From contig CAWFVV010000006.1 of NCBI GenBank assembly GCA_963819385.1, positions 2,108,001 through 2,172,000 on the forward strand: 64,000 bases of DNA, read 5' to 3'. How positions within the stretch are numbered: position 1 is the first letter of the stretch; each line of letters begins with the position of its first letter. The DNA comes from JAVDCA01 sp963819385. GTDB taxonomy: Bacteria; Pseudomonadota; Alphaproteobacteria; Rhizobiales; Xanthobacteraceae. The translations under genes and the position numbers were made by a program. The notes beneath the pieces were generated by a model. That model made no database searches. It was not told the DNA's origin and worked only from the letters and a program-made list of their open reading frames with translations. Of this stretch, positions 49,305-58,587 are shown in pieces.

Positions 49305-50198
49305 TCATCGCTCCGGCGGCTCACCCGTGGAGAATTCGCGCGTTCCGAGCGCATCGGCGAGCCGCACCTGCGCCGAGCCGGGCTTGAGCGGCTGCGGCTG
49401 GCTCGCATGCGGCGCCCATCCGGACAGCCAGACGACGTCGAAGCTTGCCCGCACGCGGCCGTCCGCGTCGGCAAAGCGCGCCGCGTAGACCTCGGCCATG
49501 CGCATGAGCGTCGCGCGGCGCAGCGGCACGCGCCGGCGCTCGGCGAGCGCGTTGGTCGCCCCCATGCGCCGCAGATCGCGCATCAGGTCGAACGGCGAGG
49601 CGTAGCGCACCGTGATCCGGTCGACGTCGGCGACCGGCAAGGCAAAGCCCGCGCGCTGAAGCAGCGCGCCGGCCTCGCGCGCGTCGACGAACGGGGCGAC
49701 GCGCGGCGAGACGCCGCCCTCGAGCTCGGCTTCGGCGGCCGCAAAGCTCTGGCGCAACTCGGTCAGCGTGTCGCCGCCGAGGAGCGCGGCCAGAAAGAGG
49801 CCGTCGGGCTTGAGCGCGCGCCGCACCTGCACGAGGGTGCCGGGCAGATCATTGACCGACTGCAACGCCAGCGCCGAGACGACGAGATCGAGCGAGCCGT
49901 CGGCGAACGGCAGCGCCTCCTCGTCGGCGGCAAGCCGCGGCCCGGCGTCATCGCGCAGCGCGAGGGCGTTCGCGTCGACGGTGATCAGCGCGTCGACGCG
50001 CGGCGCCAGCAGACGGCGCAGCGCGCGGGTGGGTGTGCCGAGATCGACCGCAATCGGGAAGCGGCGCAGCACGCTCGCGAGGCGATCGGCCAGATCATCG
50101 GCGACGCGGTCGATCAGGAAGGTCGCGGGGCCGAGCTTCTGCGCACGGCGGCGGCGCCGGCGCAGCAGCGATCGGTCGAACACGCGCGGAGCAGACAT
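49305..50198 (-). CDS. NDUFAF5/BioC-like SAM-dependent methyltransferase
   Basis: This encodes 297 residues. The N-terminal FDRSLLRRRRRRAQ and later FLIDRVADDLADRL resemble NDUFAF5, the complex I assembly hydroxylase/methyltransferase homologue. The methyltransferase core (VDLGTPTRALRRLL, LDLVVSALALQSVNDLPG) has weaker SAM motifs than usual. In relatives this gene sits opposite comF. Here two chemoreceptor genes lie between them. Confidence 0.85.
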   Translation of the reverse strand: MSAPRVFDRSLLRRRRRRAQKLGPATFLIDRVADDLADRLASVLRRFPIAVDLGTPTRALRRLLAPRVDALITVDANALALRDDAGPRLAADEEALPFADGSLDLVVSALALQSVNDLPGTLVQVRRALKPDGLFLAALLGGDTLTELRQSFAAAEAELEGGVSPRVAPFVDAREAGALLQRAGFALPVADVDRITVRYASPFDLMRDLRRMGATNALAERRRVPLRRATLMRMAEVYAARFADADGRVRASFDVVWLSGWAPHASQPQPLKPGSAQVRLADALGTREFSTGEPPER

Positions 50199-50289
50199 GA
50201 GCGCACTCTACCGCATCTCCGGCGATCTCAAACGCAAAGCCGCGCACCTTGCGGCGCGCGGCCCTTTTGAGTTCCAGCCTCGGCTTGCG

Positions 50290-52086
50290 TCAGGCCGCGC
50301 GGACGGTCGCGAGGAACTTGCTCATCTCGTGCTTGAGCCGGCTGCTCTCCCGCGCGAGCGCTTGGGCGGAAGACAGCACCTCCGAGGAAGCCGAGCCGGT
50401 CTCGGCGGCGCCGCGGCTCACGTCGGTGATCTTCGACGCCACTTCGGTCGTCCCGACCGCGGCCTGCTGCACGTTACGGGTAATCTCCTGGGTCGCGGCA
50501 CCCTGCTCCTCGATCGCGGACGCAATGGTGGTGGCGATCTCGGAAATCCGGCCGATGGTGCCGCCGATCTCCTTGATCGCGACCACCGATTCCTGCGTCG
50601 CCGACTGCATCTCGGCGATCTGGCCGCTGATCTCGCTCGTCGCCTTGGCGGTCTGCGCGGCGAGCTGCTTGACCTCCTGGGCGACCACGGCGAAGCCCTT
50701 GCCGGCTTCGCCGGCGCGCGCCGCCTCGATGGTGGCGTTGAGCGCCAGCAGGTTGGTCTGCTCCGCAATCGTCGTAATCAGCTTGGTGACGTCGCCGATG
50801 CGGCTCGCGGCGTTCGACAGCATCGTGATGCGGTCGTCCGTCTTGCTGGCCTGCTGGACCGCCTCGCCGGACATGCGGCTCGACGTCTGCACCTGGCGGC
50901 CGATCTCGCTAACCGATGCGACGAGCTCGTCGGTCGCCGAGGCGACCGTCTGGACGTTGACGGATGCCTCCTCGGACGCGACCGCGACCGCGGTGGAGAG
51001 CTCCCGGGTGGTCGCTGCCGTCGAGGTGAGCTTGCCGGCCGCGACCTCGAGCTGCGCCGAGGCGCTGGTCACCGTCTGAACGATCTCGCCTACCGCCGAC
51101 TCGAACTCGTCGGCGAGCCGCTGCATCTCGGCCTTGCGTCCGGCGGCGGCCCGGCGGTCGGCTTCGGCCTTCTCGTCGGCCTCCTGCCGCGCCCGCTCGG
51201 CCGCCTTGATCTTGAAGTCCTCGACCGCCTGCGCCATCTCGCCGATCTCGTCGCCGCGGCCGAGGCCGGGCAGCACGACCGCGAAGTCGCCGCGCGCGAG
51301 TTTCTTCATGCCGCCCGTGAGCCCCTTGAGCGGCTTCGTCACGCCGCGGGTGGCCAGCAGGATGATGGCGAGCAGGATAACGCCGATGACGCCGGCGCCG
51401 ATCAGGATCGACCGGCTCATCTTCGCGCCGGCGGCGAGCTGCGCCTCGATCACCGAGGAAACTTCCAGCACGCCGCGCACGTCGCCGATCTTCCAGTCGA
51501 TCTTGGGCGAGCCCGCGGTGGTGTTGTGGCAGTCGACACAGGTCTTCGCGATCATCACGTCGGCGACCGCGACGCGCACGATCCGCTTGCCGTTGCGCTC
51601 GTCCTCGCGCGTGAAGGTCGCGGTCGGATTGGCGCTGAGGTAGTCCCACGCCTGCTGCTGGAAGGCGTCGAGGGTGCGGTCCTTGCGGTTGGGGAACGGA
51701 TATTTGCTGTAGAGGCTGACGGTGGTGTCGTTCTTCGACAAGAGTTCGCTCAGGTCGTGGATCATCGTCGCCGGCAGCGGGATCGCCTTGGGGTCGCTCG
51801 CGTGGTCGACCGCGGCGTGCATGGCGCCGCTCTTGACCACCTTGTTGACGACCTTCTCGTTGTAATAGTTGCGGATGATCTTGAACTCGGCAGCGGTCTG
51901 CCGGCTTTCGTTCACCGCCTCCTCGATGGCGTTCGCGGCGATGAGACGCGGGACGAAGACCCAGATCGCGACGATCGCGAGCGCGAGCCCGAGCGGGATG
52001 GGCAACACGATCCGCCACGCCAGACTGTTGCGAAACCAGCTCCGCCCGCTCTGCGGGGACGTCAGCGCAAGACTTGCGTCAGACAT
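50290..52086 (-). CDS. methyl-accepting chemotaxis protein with periplasmic c-heme-type (CxxCH) sensor
   Basis: This encodes 598 residues. A first membrane helix (about 25-48) precedes a periplasmic domain of about 170 residues resembling DUF3365/Tll0287-type sensors, with the c-type heme motif CVDCH (about 183-187). A second helix (about 230-250), HAMP, and a full signalling hairpin follow, with the tip segment EQTNLLALNATIEAARAGE. It probably senses redox or a gas through heme. The last 350 residues are nearly the same as the next receptor, so the two arose by duplication or exchange of the cytoplasmic part. Confidence 0.9.
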   Translation of the reverse strand: MSDASLALTSPQSGRSWFRNSLAWRIVLPIPLGLALAIVAIWVFVPRLIAANAIEEAVNESRQTAAEFKIIRNYYNEKVVNKVVKSGAMHAAVDHASDPKAIPLPATMIHDLSELLSKNDTTVSLYSKYPFPNRKDRTLDAFQQQAWDYLSANPTATFTREDERNGKRIVRVAVADVMIAKTCVDCHNTTAGSPKIDWKIGDVRGVLEVSSVIEAQLAAGAKMSRSILIGAGVIGVILLAIILLATRGVTKPLKGLTGGMKKLARGDFAVVLPGLGRGDEIGEMAQAVEDFKIKAAERARQEADEKAEADRRAAAGRKAEMQRLADEFESAVGEIVQTVTSASAQLEVAAGKLTSTAATTRELSTAVAVASEEASVNVQTVASATDELVASVSEIGRQVQTSSRMSGEAVQQASKTDDRITMLSNAASRIGDVTKLITTIAEQTNLLALNATIEAARAGEAGKGFAVVAQEVKQLAAQTAKATSEISGQIAEMQSATQESVVAIKEIGGTIGRISEIATTIASAIEEQGAATQEITRNVQQAAVGTTEVASKITDVSRGAAETGSASSEVLSSAQALARESSRLKHEMSKFLATVRAA

Positions 52087-52540
52087 GGGTTGATTTCCCC
52101 CTTGGTAGCCGGCGATGGCTGCCTCGGCGTTTTCATGAGCCCGGGCCGCAACCGCGGTATGCGACTGACACTCGCACCGCGAATATTGAATTGTTTCTTC
52201 AACAACTGATTAACTTTTGGGGAGACACCACGCTAATGTCCCTGAAATCCATGGCTTTACGGGACAAATGAGGTTGGTGACACCAGAATAAATCGCGTAA
52301 TAATTGGAAATATCACTGATTACCACTTATGGGTGTGACTGACCCAGCGGCGGTCGGACAACGATCTGATTCGCGGGCGGAATAGCGGCAATCGATATCG
52401 GCGCGGAAGGCCCGAACCCTGAGCTGGTCGCCTTTGCCTGGCGAACGATCGGGCTACGCGCGGCACCGGGAATCCGCGCGGCCACGCGATGCCGGTGGGA
52501 CAGCGTCGCGCGGCCGGAATGCCCTTACCGTCGCCCTGTG
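52087..52540. other. gap between the two chemoreceptor genes
   Basis: The 52140-52320 part is AT-rich (TTGAATTGTTTCTTCAACAA and nearby) and probably holds the promoter of the heme chemoreceptor gene. A short segment around 52480-52510 (CCACGCGATGCCGGTGGGAC) recurs at about 54591. No gene is supported. Confidence 0.45.
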
Positions 52541-54226
52541 TCAGGCGGCGCGGACCGTCGCCAGGAACTTGCCCATCTCGAGCTTGAGCCGGTTGCTCTC
52601 GTTGGCGAGCGACTGGGCCGAGGAGAGCACCTGCGAGGACGCAGACCCGGTCTCGGCCGCGCCGCGGCTCACGCTTGCGATATTCGAGGCGACCTGCGTG
52701 GTGCCGGAAGCCGCCTGCTGCACGTTGCGGGTGATCTCCTGTGTCGCGGCGCCCTGCTCCTCGATCGCCGACGCGATCGTCGTCGCAATCTCGGAGATCC
52801 GCCCGATGGTGCCGCCGATCTCCTTGATCGCCGCCACCGACTCCTGCGTCGCAGACTGCATCTCGGCGATCTGCGTCGAGATCTCGCTCGTCGCCTTGGC
52901 GGTCTGCGCCGCGAGTTGCTTGACCTCCTGGGCGACCACCGCAAAGCCCTTGCCGGCCTCGCCGGCGCGCGCGGCTTCGATCGTCGCGTTGAGCGCCAGC
53001 AGATTGGTCTGCTCCGCGATGGTGGTGATCAGCCGGGTCACGTCGCCGATGCGGCTCGCGGCCTGAGACAGCTTGGCCATGCGCTCGTCGGTCATGCGCG
53101 CCTGCTCGACCGCCTCGGACGAGATGCGGTTCGACTCCTGCACCTGCCGCCCGATCTCGCCGACGGACGCGGTCAGTTCCTCGGTCGCGGTGGCGACCGA
53201 CTGGACGTTGGTGGAGGCTTCCTCGGACGCCGCCGCCACCGTGGTGGCGAGGTGCTGGGAGTTCTCGGCAGTCTTCGTGAGCGTGGTGGCGGAGGCCTCG
53301 AGCTCGGTCGAGGCCGACGATACGGTCTGCACGATCTCGCCCACCGCCGACTCGAACTCGTTGGCGAGCTTGACCATGTCGGCCTTGCGCTGCACGGCGG
53401 CGGCCCGATCCTGCTCGGCCTTGGCCTCGGCCTCGTGCCGCGCCCGCTCCTCGGCCTTGACCTTGAACTGCTCGACGGCGCCCGCCATGGCTCCGATCTC
53501 GTCCTTGCGGCCGAGGCCGGGCAGCACGACCGCGAAATCTCCCTCGCCCAGCCGCTTCATCCCGGCGACCAGAGCAAGCAGCGGCCGCGCGACCCCGATC
53601 AGGACGAACACCATGGCGCCGATCGCGATGGCCGCACCGATGGCGATGAAGACGAAGGTCGCGAGGCGCGCGGCGGCATAGGTTGCGGCGGCGCTCTTGG
53701 TCGCCCCGTCGGCACCCGCCATGTTGATGTCGACCAGCTTTTCGAGATCGCCTTCGACCGCGTTGAAAGCCGTGCCGGCATCGCCTTTGAACACCTTGCC
53801 GGCCTCGTCGTTCTGGTTGCCCCGCGACAACTTGAGGAGCGCGGCATGAACCTTGAGGTACTCGTCCCAATGCCGCCCGAGCGAGTCGTACCCGGCCTTC
53901 TCCTCGGGTGAGCTGATCAGCGGCTCATAGGCGGCGCGCAGCTTCGCGAGCGCGGCGATGCGCTCCTGCATGTCGCGCTCGACCGCGTCCATGCCGGGGA
54001 GATCGGTCGTCAGGATGTGCCGCGCCTCGTCGATGCGGAAGCGAGCCGCCTGGTATTCGAGGGCGCGCAGGTCGGAGACCGAGGGCAGCCAATTGGTCGC
54101 GATATCGACCGTGTTCCCATTCACCGTCGCGATCTTGCTCAGCGCAAACGCGCCAAGACCAAGCACGACGGCAACCATGATTGCGAACAGCCCCATCAGG
54201 AGGGACCGAATCGAGAGGCCGAGCAT
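52541..54226 (-). CDS. methyl-accepting chemotaxis protein with four-helix-bundle sensor
   Basis: This encodes 561 residues from an ATG at 54226; an in-frame ATG at 54256 is less likely. A membrane helix (about 5-30) is followed by a helical periplasmic domain of about 150 residues of the 4HB_MCP kind (ALEYQAARFRIDEARH), a second helix (about 185-210), HAMP, and the cytoplasmic hairpin with EQTNLLALNATIEAARAGE. The end NRLKLEMGKFLATVRAA parallels the other receptor. The ligand is unknown. No che genes are nearby. Confidence 0.9.
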   Translation of the reverse strand: MLGLSIRSLLMGLFAIMVAVVLGLGAFALSKIATVNGNTVDIATNWLPSVSDLRALEYQAARFRIDEARHILTTDLPGMDAVERDMQERIAALAKLRAAYEPLISSPEEKAGYDSLGRHWDEYLKVHAALLKLSRGNQNDEAGKVFKGDAGTAFNAVEGDLEKLVDINMAGADGATKSAAATYAAARLATFVFIAIGAAIAIGAMVFVLIGVARPLLALVAGMKRLGEGDFAVVLPGLGRKDEIGAMAGAVEQFKVKAEERARHEAEAKAEQDRAAAVQRKADMVKLANEFESAVGEIVQTVSSASTELEASATTLTKTAENSQHLATTVAAASEEASTNVQSVATATEELTASVGEIGRQVQESNRISSEAVEQARMTDERMAKLSQAASRIGDVTRLITTIAEQTNLLALNATIEAARAGEAGKGFAVVAQEVKQLAAQTAKATSEISTQIAEMQSATQESVAAIKEIGGTIGRISEIATTIASAIEEQGAATQEITRNVQQAASGTTQVASNIASVSRGAAETGSASSQVLSSAQSLANESNRLKLEMGKFLATVRAA

Positions 54227-54396
54227 TGAAATGAATCCCCACGGGTTCGTGCACACACATAGTGTGCGGATTCGACGCGCCGTCAGCCCCTGCGATTGGT
54301 TTGGTACGCCAGCCCAAAAAATCAGTTAACGGAATTCTATGGAAAAGCACTTATGCGCGAGCGCCGGTAGTTAGCTGCCGCGCCACGGGCCTTTCG

Positions 54397-54776
54397 GCAT
54401 GCAACCGGTCGAGGGCAGGCCCGCGAAACGATATCGCTGGATTGCAGCGCTGGTCCGCCACGGCCCTTGTGCTCGATGACTCGCCGGGTGATCGCAGACA
54501 TGAAGACCACCCGCGCCGCCCGAGACTGAGCAGCGCTGGCAGCTTACCGATTGTCGTTACGTCATCTGCGGCAGCGAGAAGCAAGGCGACCACGCGGCGC
54601 CGGTGGGACAGCGTCCCGCGGCTTGCGATATTCGAGGCGACTTGCGTGATACCGGCGGCCGCCTGCTGCGCGTTCTCCTGCTAAGAGTGGCCTCGACGCC
54701 GCGCGCCACGACGCCGTCGGCACGCAACCGTGTTGAGGAACGGACGGCGCAACGGTATCGTTGGTTGTGCAGCACT
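54397..54776. repeat. imperfect direct repeats around a chemoreceptor remnant
   Basis: Copy one at about 54397-54455 (GGCATGCAACCGGTCGAGG ... CGATATCGCTGG) and copy two at about 54717-54776 (GGCACGCAACCGTGTTGAGG ... CGGTATCGTTGG) are imperfect direct repeats. They flank the remnant described next. Confidence 0.55.
54591..54685 (-). pseudogene. degenerate chemoreceptor gene fragment
   Basis: The sequence CTTGCGATATTCGAGGCGAC, then TTGCGTGATACCG and CGGCCGCCTGCTGC, matches the inside of the neighbouring receptor gene at about 52671-52735 (the QQAASGTTQVASNIASV region). It is joined to a copy of the DNA just past that gene's end (GCCGGTGGGACAGCGTC). It cannot code for a useful protein. It is a leftover of a third receptor copy or of unequal recombination. 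The rest of 54227-54760 holds no gene. Confidence 0.6.
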
Positions 54777-55567
54777 TAACCGCCAATGCTCTTTCGCGTC
54801 CGACGCGTCTCGGCCGGATCCTTGGTCCGGTCCGCGCGACGCTGCGCTTCGCGCTCGACTTTGCCCTGCCGCCGCTCTGTCCGGCCTGCCGCGGCGTCCT
54901 CGGCCACACGGGCGGCCTGTGCGCCACCTGCTGGTCGAAGCTCTCGTTCATCGCGCGGCCCTATTGCGAGCGGCTGGGCACGCCGTTCGGCTACGACCCC
55001 GGCCCCGGCGTGCTGTCGACCGAGGCGGTGACCGATCCGCCGGCCTTCGCCCGCGCGCGGGCGGCGGTACGCTACGACGACGTCGCGAGCGCGCTCGTGC
55101 ATGCGCTCAAATACGGCGACCGGCTCGACCTTGCGCCCACCATGGGCCGTTGGATGGCGCAGGCCGGCCGCGAATTGACCGAGAGCGCCGACGCGCTCGT
55201 TCCGGTGCCGCTGCATTGGCGGCGCCTGTGGGCGCGGCGCTTCAACCAGGCCGCAACGCTCGCGCGGGCGATCTCGCAGGCGAGCGGCGTGCCGGTGCTC
55301 GACGATGCGCTCAAGCGCGTGCGCGCAACGCCGCAACAGGTGGGCCTCAATCGGGCGGACCGATCGACCAACGTGCAAGGCGCCTTCGGGGTGCCGGAAA
55401 CACGGCAGGCGGCGGTCGCGGGCCGCCGGCTGGTGCTGGTCGACGACGTGTTCACCTCGGGCGCGACAGTCGACACCTGCACGCGCGCGCTGCTGCGGGC
55501 CGGTGCCGCCCAGGTCGACGTGCTGGTTTTCGCCCGGGTTGTCGATGGGATGCGGTCCCCCATATAA
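54761..55567 (+). CDS. comF: ComF family phosphoribosyltransferase-like protein
   Basis: This encodes about 268 residues. An N-terminal zinc-finger-like CPACRGVLGHTGGLCATC (about 39-56) is followed by the phosphoribosyltransferase-like fold with LVPVPLHWRR and the PRPP-loop motif VLVDDVFTSGATVDT. In transformable bacteria ComF is needed for DNA uptake; its exact role is unclear. The start is uncertain (TTG 54761 or GTG 54767). It leads comF-grxC-nitrilase-DUF1178. Confidence 0.9.
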   Translation: MVVQHLTANALSRPTRLGRILGPVRATLRFALDFALPPLCPACRGVLGHTGGLCATCWSKLSFIARPYCERLGTPFGYDPGPGVLSTEAVTDPPAFARARAAVRYDDVASALVHALKYGDRLDLAPTMGRWMAQAGRELTESADALVPVPLHWRRLWARRFNQAATLARAISQASGVPVLDDALKRVRATPQQVGLNRADRSTNVQGAFGVPETRQAAVAGRRLVLVDDVFTSGATVDTCTRALLRAGAAQVDVLVFARVVDGMRSPI

Positions 55568-55609
55568 ACTGTTTACGTCCTCTCCATCCTCCGGAGCTAG
55601 CCTTCCGCC

Positions 55610-55885
55610 ATGCCGTCGATCGAGGTCTACACGACACCCTATTGCCCCTATTGCGTCTCAGCCAAGGAGCTGCTGCGCCGCAAGGGCGCCGACTTCGTCG
55701 AGATCAACGTCGCCGGCGACCAGGCACTGCGCGACCGCATGGTCGAGCGTGCCGGCGGGCGGATGACGGTGCCGCAGATCTTCATCGGCAGCACCCATGT
55801 GGGCGGCTGCGACGATCTTTACGCGCTCGACCATGCCGGCGGCCTCGACCCGCTGCTCGCGCGCAACGAAACGGTGCAACCATGA
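55610..55885 (+). CDS. grxC: glutaredoxin 3
   Basis: This encodes 91 residues, a dithiol glutaredoxin with the active site CPYC (residues 12-15), the TVPQIF cis-proline loop and GGCDDL for glutathione binding. It reduces disulfides in the cytoplasm using glutathione. It overlaps the start of the next gene by four bases, so the two are translated together. Confidence 0.96.
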   Translation: MPSIEVYTTPYCPYCVSAKELLRRKGADFVEINVAGDQALRDRMVERAGGRMTVPQIFIGSTHVGGCDDLYALDHAGGLDPLLARNETVQP

Positions 55886-56772
55886 CGACGGCGACCGACA
55901 GCAGCGCGCGCTTTCGCATCGGCCTGATCCAGATGCGCACGGGCCGCGTGCCGCGCGCCAACACCGACGCGGCCGTCAAGCTGATCGGCGAGGCCAAGGC
56001 CGCGGGCGCCGACTACGTGCAGACGCCGGAAATGACCAACATCATGGAGGTCAAGCGCGCGGAGATGTTCGCCGCGATCGCGCCGGAGGAGAGCGACCCC
56101 ACGCTCGCCGCCTTCCGCGAGACGGCGCGCGCACAGCACTTGTGGGTTCATGCCGGATCGCTGGCGCTCAAGGTGTCGCCCGACAAGGCGGTGAACCGCT
56201 CGCTGCTGATCGACCCGCAGGGCGAGATCGTCGCGCGCTACGACAAGATCCATATGTTCGACGTCGATCTCGCGGGCGGCGAAAGCTACCGCGAGTCGCG
56301 CAACTATCGCCCCGGCGAGACCGCGATCGCGGCGGACCTGCCGTGGGGGCGCCTCGGCCTCACCATCTGCTACGACTTGCGCTTCCCGGCGCTCTATCGC
56401 GCACTGGCCGAAGCCGGCGCTTCCTTCCTGGCGATCCCGTCCGCCTTCACGCAGCAGACCGGCGAGGCGCATTGGCACGTGCTGATGCGCGCCCGCGCGA
56501 TCGAGAATACCTGCTATGTGCTCGCCGCCGCCCAGGGCGGCACGCACGAGAACGGCCGCGCCACGTTCGGCCACTCGATCGTAGTCGACCCCTGGGGACG
56601 TGTCGTCGCCGAAGGCGGCACCGAGCCGGGCGTCGTCATGGCGGAGATCGCGCTCGCCGACGTCGCGACGGCGCGCTCGCGCATTCCGTCGCTCCAGCAC
56701 GGACGCCGCTTCGAAGTGGTCACGCCGGCCGCCGAGCCCGCGCATCTGCACGCGGTCGGAGGCAAGGGATGA
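55882..56772 (+). CDS. carbon-nitrogen hydrolase (Nit1/deaminated glutathione amidase-like)
   Basis: This encodes 296 residues. The nitrilase triad is visible: glutamate in QTPEMTN, lysine in YDKIHMFDVD, cysteine in TICYDLRFP. Length and the IHMFDVDL segment fit the Nit1 branch, which removes deaminated glutathione, a repair role. That would suit its place next to glutaredoxin. It overlaps grxC by four bases and the DUF1178 gene by four. Confidence 0.92.
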   Translation: MTTATDSSARFRIGLIQMRTGRVPRANTDAAVKLIGEAKAAGADYVQTPEMTNIMEVKRAEMFAAIAPEESDPTLAAFRETARAQHLWVHAGSLALKVSPDKAVNRSLLIDPQGEIVARYDKIHMFDVDLAGGESYRESRNYRPGETAIAADLPWGRLGLTICYDLRFPALYRALAEAGASFLAIPSAFTQQTGEAHWHVLMRARAIENTCYVLAAAQGGTHENGRATFGHSIVVDPWGRVVAEGGTEPGVVMAEIALADVATARSRIPSLQHGRRFEVVTPAAEPAHLHAVGGKG

Positions 56773-57239
56773 TCCGCTATACGCTCGTGTGCGGTCGCGG
56801 GCACGAATTCGAGAGCTGGTTCGCGAGCTCATCGGCCTACGACAAGCAGGCCAAGCGCGGGCTCGTCGCCTGCCCGGCGTGCGGCGCGACCAAGGTCGAG
56901 AAGGCGATCATGGCGCCGCGCCTGACGCGCACCGACAAGCCGATCGACGTGCCGGAGACGCCCGCACCCGCGGCGCCGGCCGAGGCGCCGGCCCCGGTCG
57001 CGATGATCTCGCCGCAGGAGCGCGAGCTGCGCACCAAGCTCAAGGAGCTGCGCGACCATCTCACCAAGAACGCCGAGAACGTCGGCCGCACGTTTCCCGA
57101 ACAAGCGCGCAAGATGCACTACGGCGAGATCGAACACCGCTCGATCTACGGCGAGGCCTCGCCGCAGGAGGCGAAGGACCTGCACGACGAGGGTGTCGAG
57201 TTCCATCCGCTGCCGGTGCTGCCGGACGAGCGGAACTGA
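56769..57239 (+). CDS. DUF1178 family protein
   Basis: This encodes 156 residues. It begins MIRYTLVCGRGHEFESWF and has CPACG near residue 41, so CxxxH and CxxC elements may form a zinc ribbon. A Pro/Ala linker (about 65-80) leads to the conserved YGEIEHRSIYGEASPQEA and a C-terminal HPLPVLP. The function is unknown; it always follows the nitrilase-like gene in this group. Confidence 0.92.
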   Translation: MIRYTLVCGRGHEFESWFASSSAYDKQAKRGLVACPACGATKVEKAIMAPRLTRTDKPIDVPETPAPAAPAEAPAPVAMISPQERELRTKLKELRDHLTKNAENVGRTFPEQARKMHYGEIEHRSIYGEASPQEAKDLHDEGVEFHPLPVLPDERN

Positions 57240-57242
57240 CGC

Positions 57243-57683
57243 ATGAGTCCGGGCGCACTGAGCTCCTGGCAGCTCTGGGCAATGGCGTCCGCGGCCTTCG
57301 CGGCGCTGACCGCGATCTTCGCCAAGGTCGGCATCGAGAACATCAATTCGGACTACGCGACCTTCGTCCGCACCATCGTGATCCTGCTGTGCCTGGCCGC
57401 GATCCTGTTCGCGACCGGGCAATTCCAGTCGCCTGGCGCGATCTCGGGCAAGTCCTACCTGTTTCTCGTGCTGTCCGGCCTCGCCACCGGCGCCTCGTGG
57501 GTGTGCTATTTCCGCGCCCTCAAGCTCGGCGACGCGTCGCAAGTCGCGCCGATCGACAAGCTGTCGGTCGTCCTCGTCGCGGCTTTCGGCTTCATCTTCC
57601 TGGGCGAGCGGCCGAGCGGCCTGAGCTGGCTCGGCATTGTGCTGATCGCGGTCGGCGCGATCCTGGTCGGCTACAAGCGATAA
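57243..57683 (+). CDS. small EamA-type transporter
   Basis: This encodes 146 residues with about five membrane helices, one EamA unit instead of the usual two. The end IDKLSVVLVAAFGFIFLGER is typical. Single-unit EamA proteins are thought to pair. The substrate is unknown. It starts three bases after the DUF1178 stop and is convergent with the next, full-length EamA gene. Confidence 0.85.
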   Translation: MSPGALSSWQLWAMASAAFAALTAIFAKVGIENINSDYATFVRTIVILLCLAAILFATGQFQSPGAISGKSYLFLVLSGLATGASWVCYFRALKLGDASQVAPIDKLSVVLVAAFGFIFLGERPSGLSWLGIVLIAVGAILVGYKR

Positions 57684-57687
57684 GCCG

Positions 57688-58587
57688 TCAATAAGCCCAC
57701 ACCAGCAGCGCGACGCCGGCGACGATCAGCACGATGCCGAGACCCTCGCGCGCGGTCGTCGGCTGCTTGAACGCGAAGCGCGAGACACCCTGCGCGAAGA
57801 GCACCTCGACCAGCGCGAGCGTGCGCACGCTCGCGGCGGTCGCGGTGGCAAAGCCGAGAAACCAGAACTGCGACGCGAGCGCGCCCATGAAGCCGGCGAA
57901 CAATGACGGCCGCCAGGCCTGGATGATCGCGTGCAGCACGGCGCGGTCGCGGGCGAGAAGGTAACCGGTCAGCAGCACCGTCTGCACCGTGAGGCCGACC
58001 GCGACCGTCAACGTCGCGGCCATGACGAAATTCGGATCGTGCAGGCTCAGGATCGCGCCGCGATAGCCGATGGCGGACAACGCGAAGCAGCCCCCGGCCG
58101 CGAGCCCGATGATGGTCGGCCTGATCCCGCCGGCCGTGGCGCCGCGCTTGAACGACATCACGATCACGCCCGCTGTCGCGATCAGGATGGCGGCGCCCAT
58201 GGCGAGCGTGGTGTGGTCGCTGAGAAAGACCAGCCCGAACAGCGCCACCTGGATCGGCTCGGTCTTGATGTAGGCAATGGCGACGACGAACGAGCGCTCG
58301 CCCATGGCGGCAAGCATGAGGGCGGTCGCGGCGATCTGCATCAGGGCGCCGACGAGCACCCAGGGCACGAAGACGAGGGCGGGGCGCGGCGGCAGCGTGT
58401 GCGACACGACGGCGACACCGGCCAGGAAGAGCAGCGCGAACGGCAATCCGAACAGGAAGCGCACATGGGTCGCACCGACCGTGCCGAGCTTCTTGGTGAG
58501 CTCGCGCTGGGTCGCGTTGCGCACAGTCTGCGCGGCGGCGGCGATGAGCGTAAAGACGATCCACAACCACGACGCAGGAGACGTCAC
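57688..58587 (-). CDS. EamA family transporter (two-unit)
   Basis: This encodes 299 residues with about ten membrane helices in two EamA repeats (AIAYIKTEPIQVALFGLVFL; AALAS-like second repeat ending VAGVALLVWAY). It is a drug/metabolite exporter of unknown substrate. The start overlaps the ubiG stop by four bases, so it is the second gene of a ubiG operon. Confidence 0.88.
   Translation of the reverse strand: MTSPASWLWIVFTLIAAAAQTVRNATQRELTKKLGTVGATHVRFLFGLPFALLFLAGVAVVSHTLPPRPALVFVPWVLVGALMQIAATALMLAAMGERSFVVAIAYIKTEPIQVALFGLVFLSDHTTLAMGAAILIATAGVIVMSFKRGATAGGIRPTIIGLAAGGCFALSAIGYRGAILSLHDPNFVMAATLTVAVGLTVQTVLLTGYLLARDRAVLHAIIQAWRPSLFAGFMGALASQFWFLGFATATAASVRTLALVEVLFAQGVSRFAFKQPTTAREGLGIVLIVAGVALLVWAY

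Noticed and set aside
49768..52209. Plus-strand open frame of 813 codons
   Set aside because: It runs across parts of two real minus-strand genes and the gap between them, with a composition typical of antisense frames.
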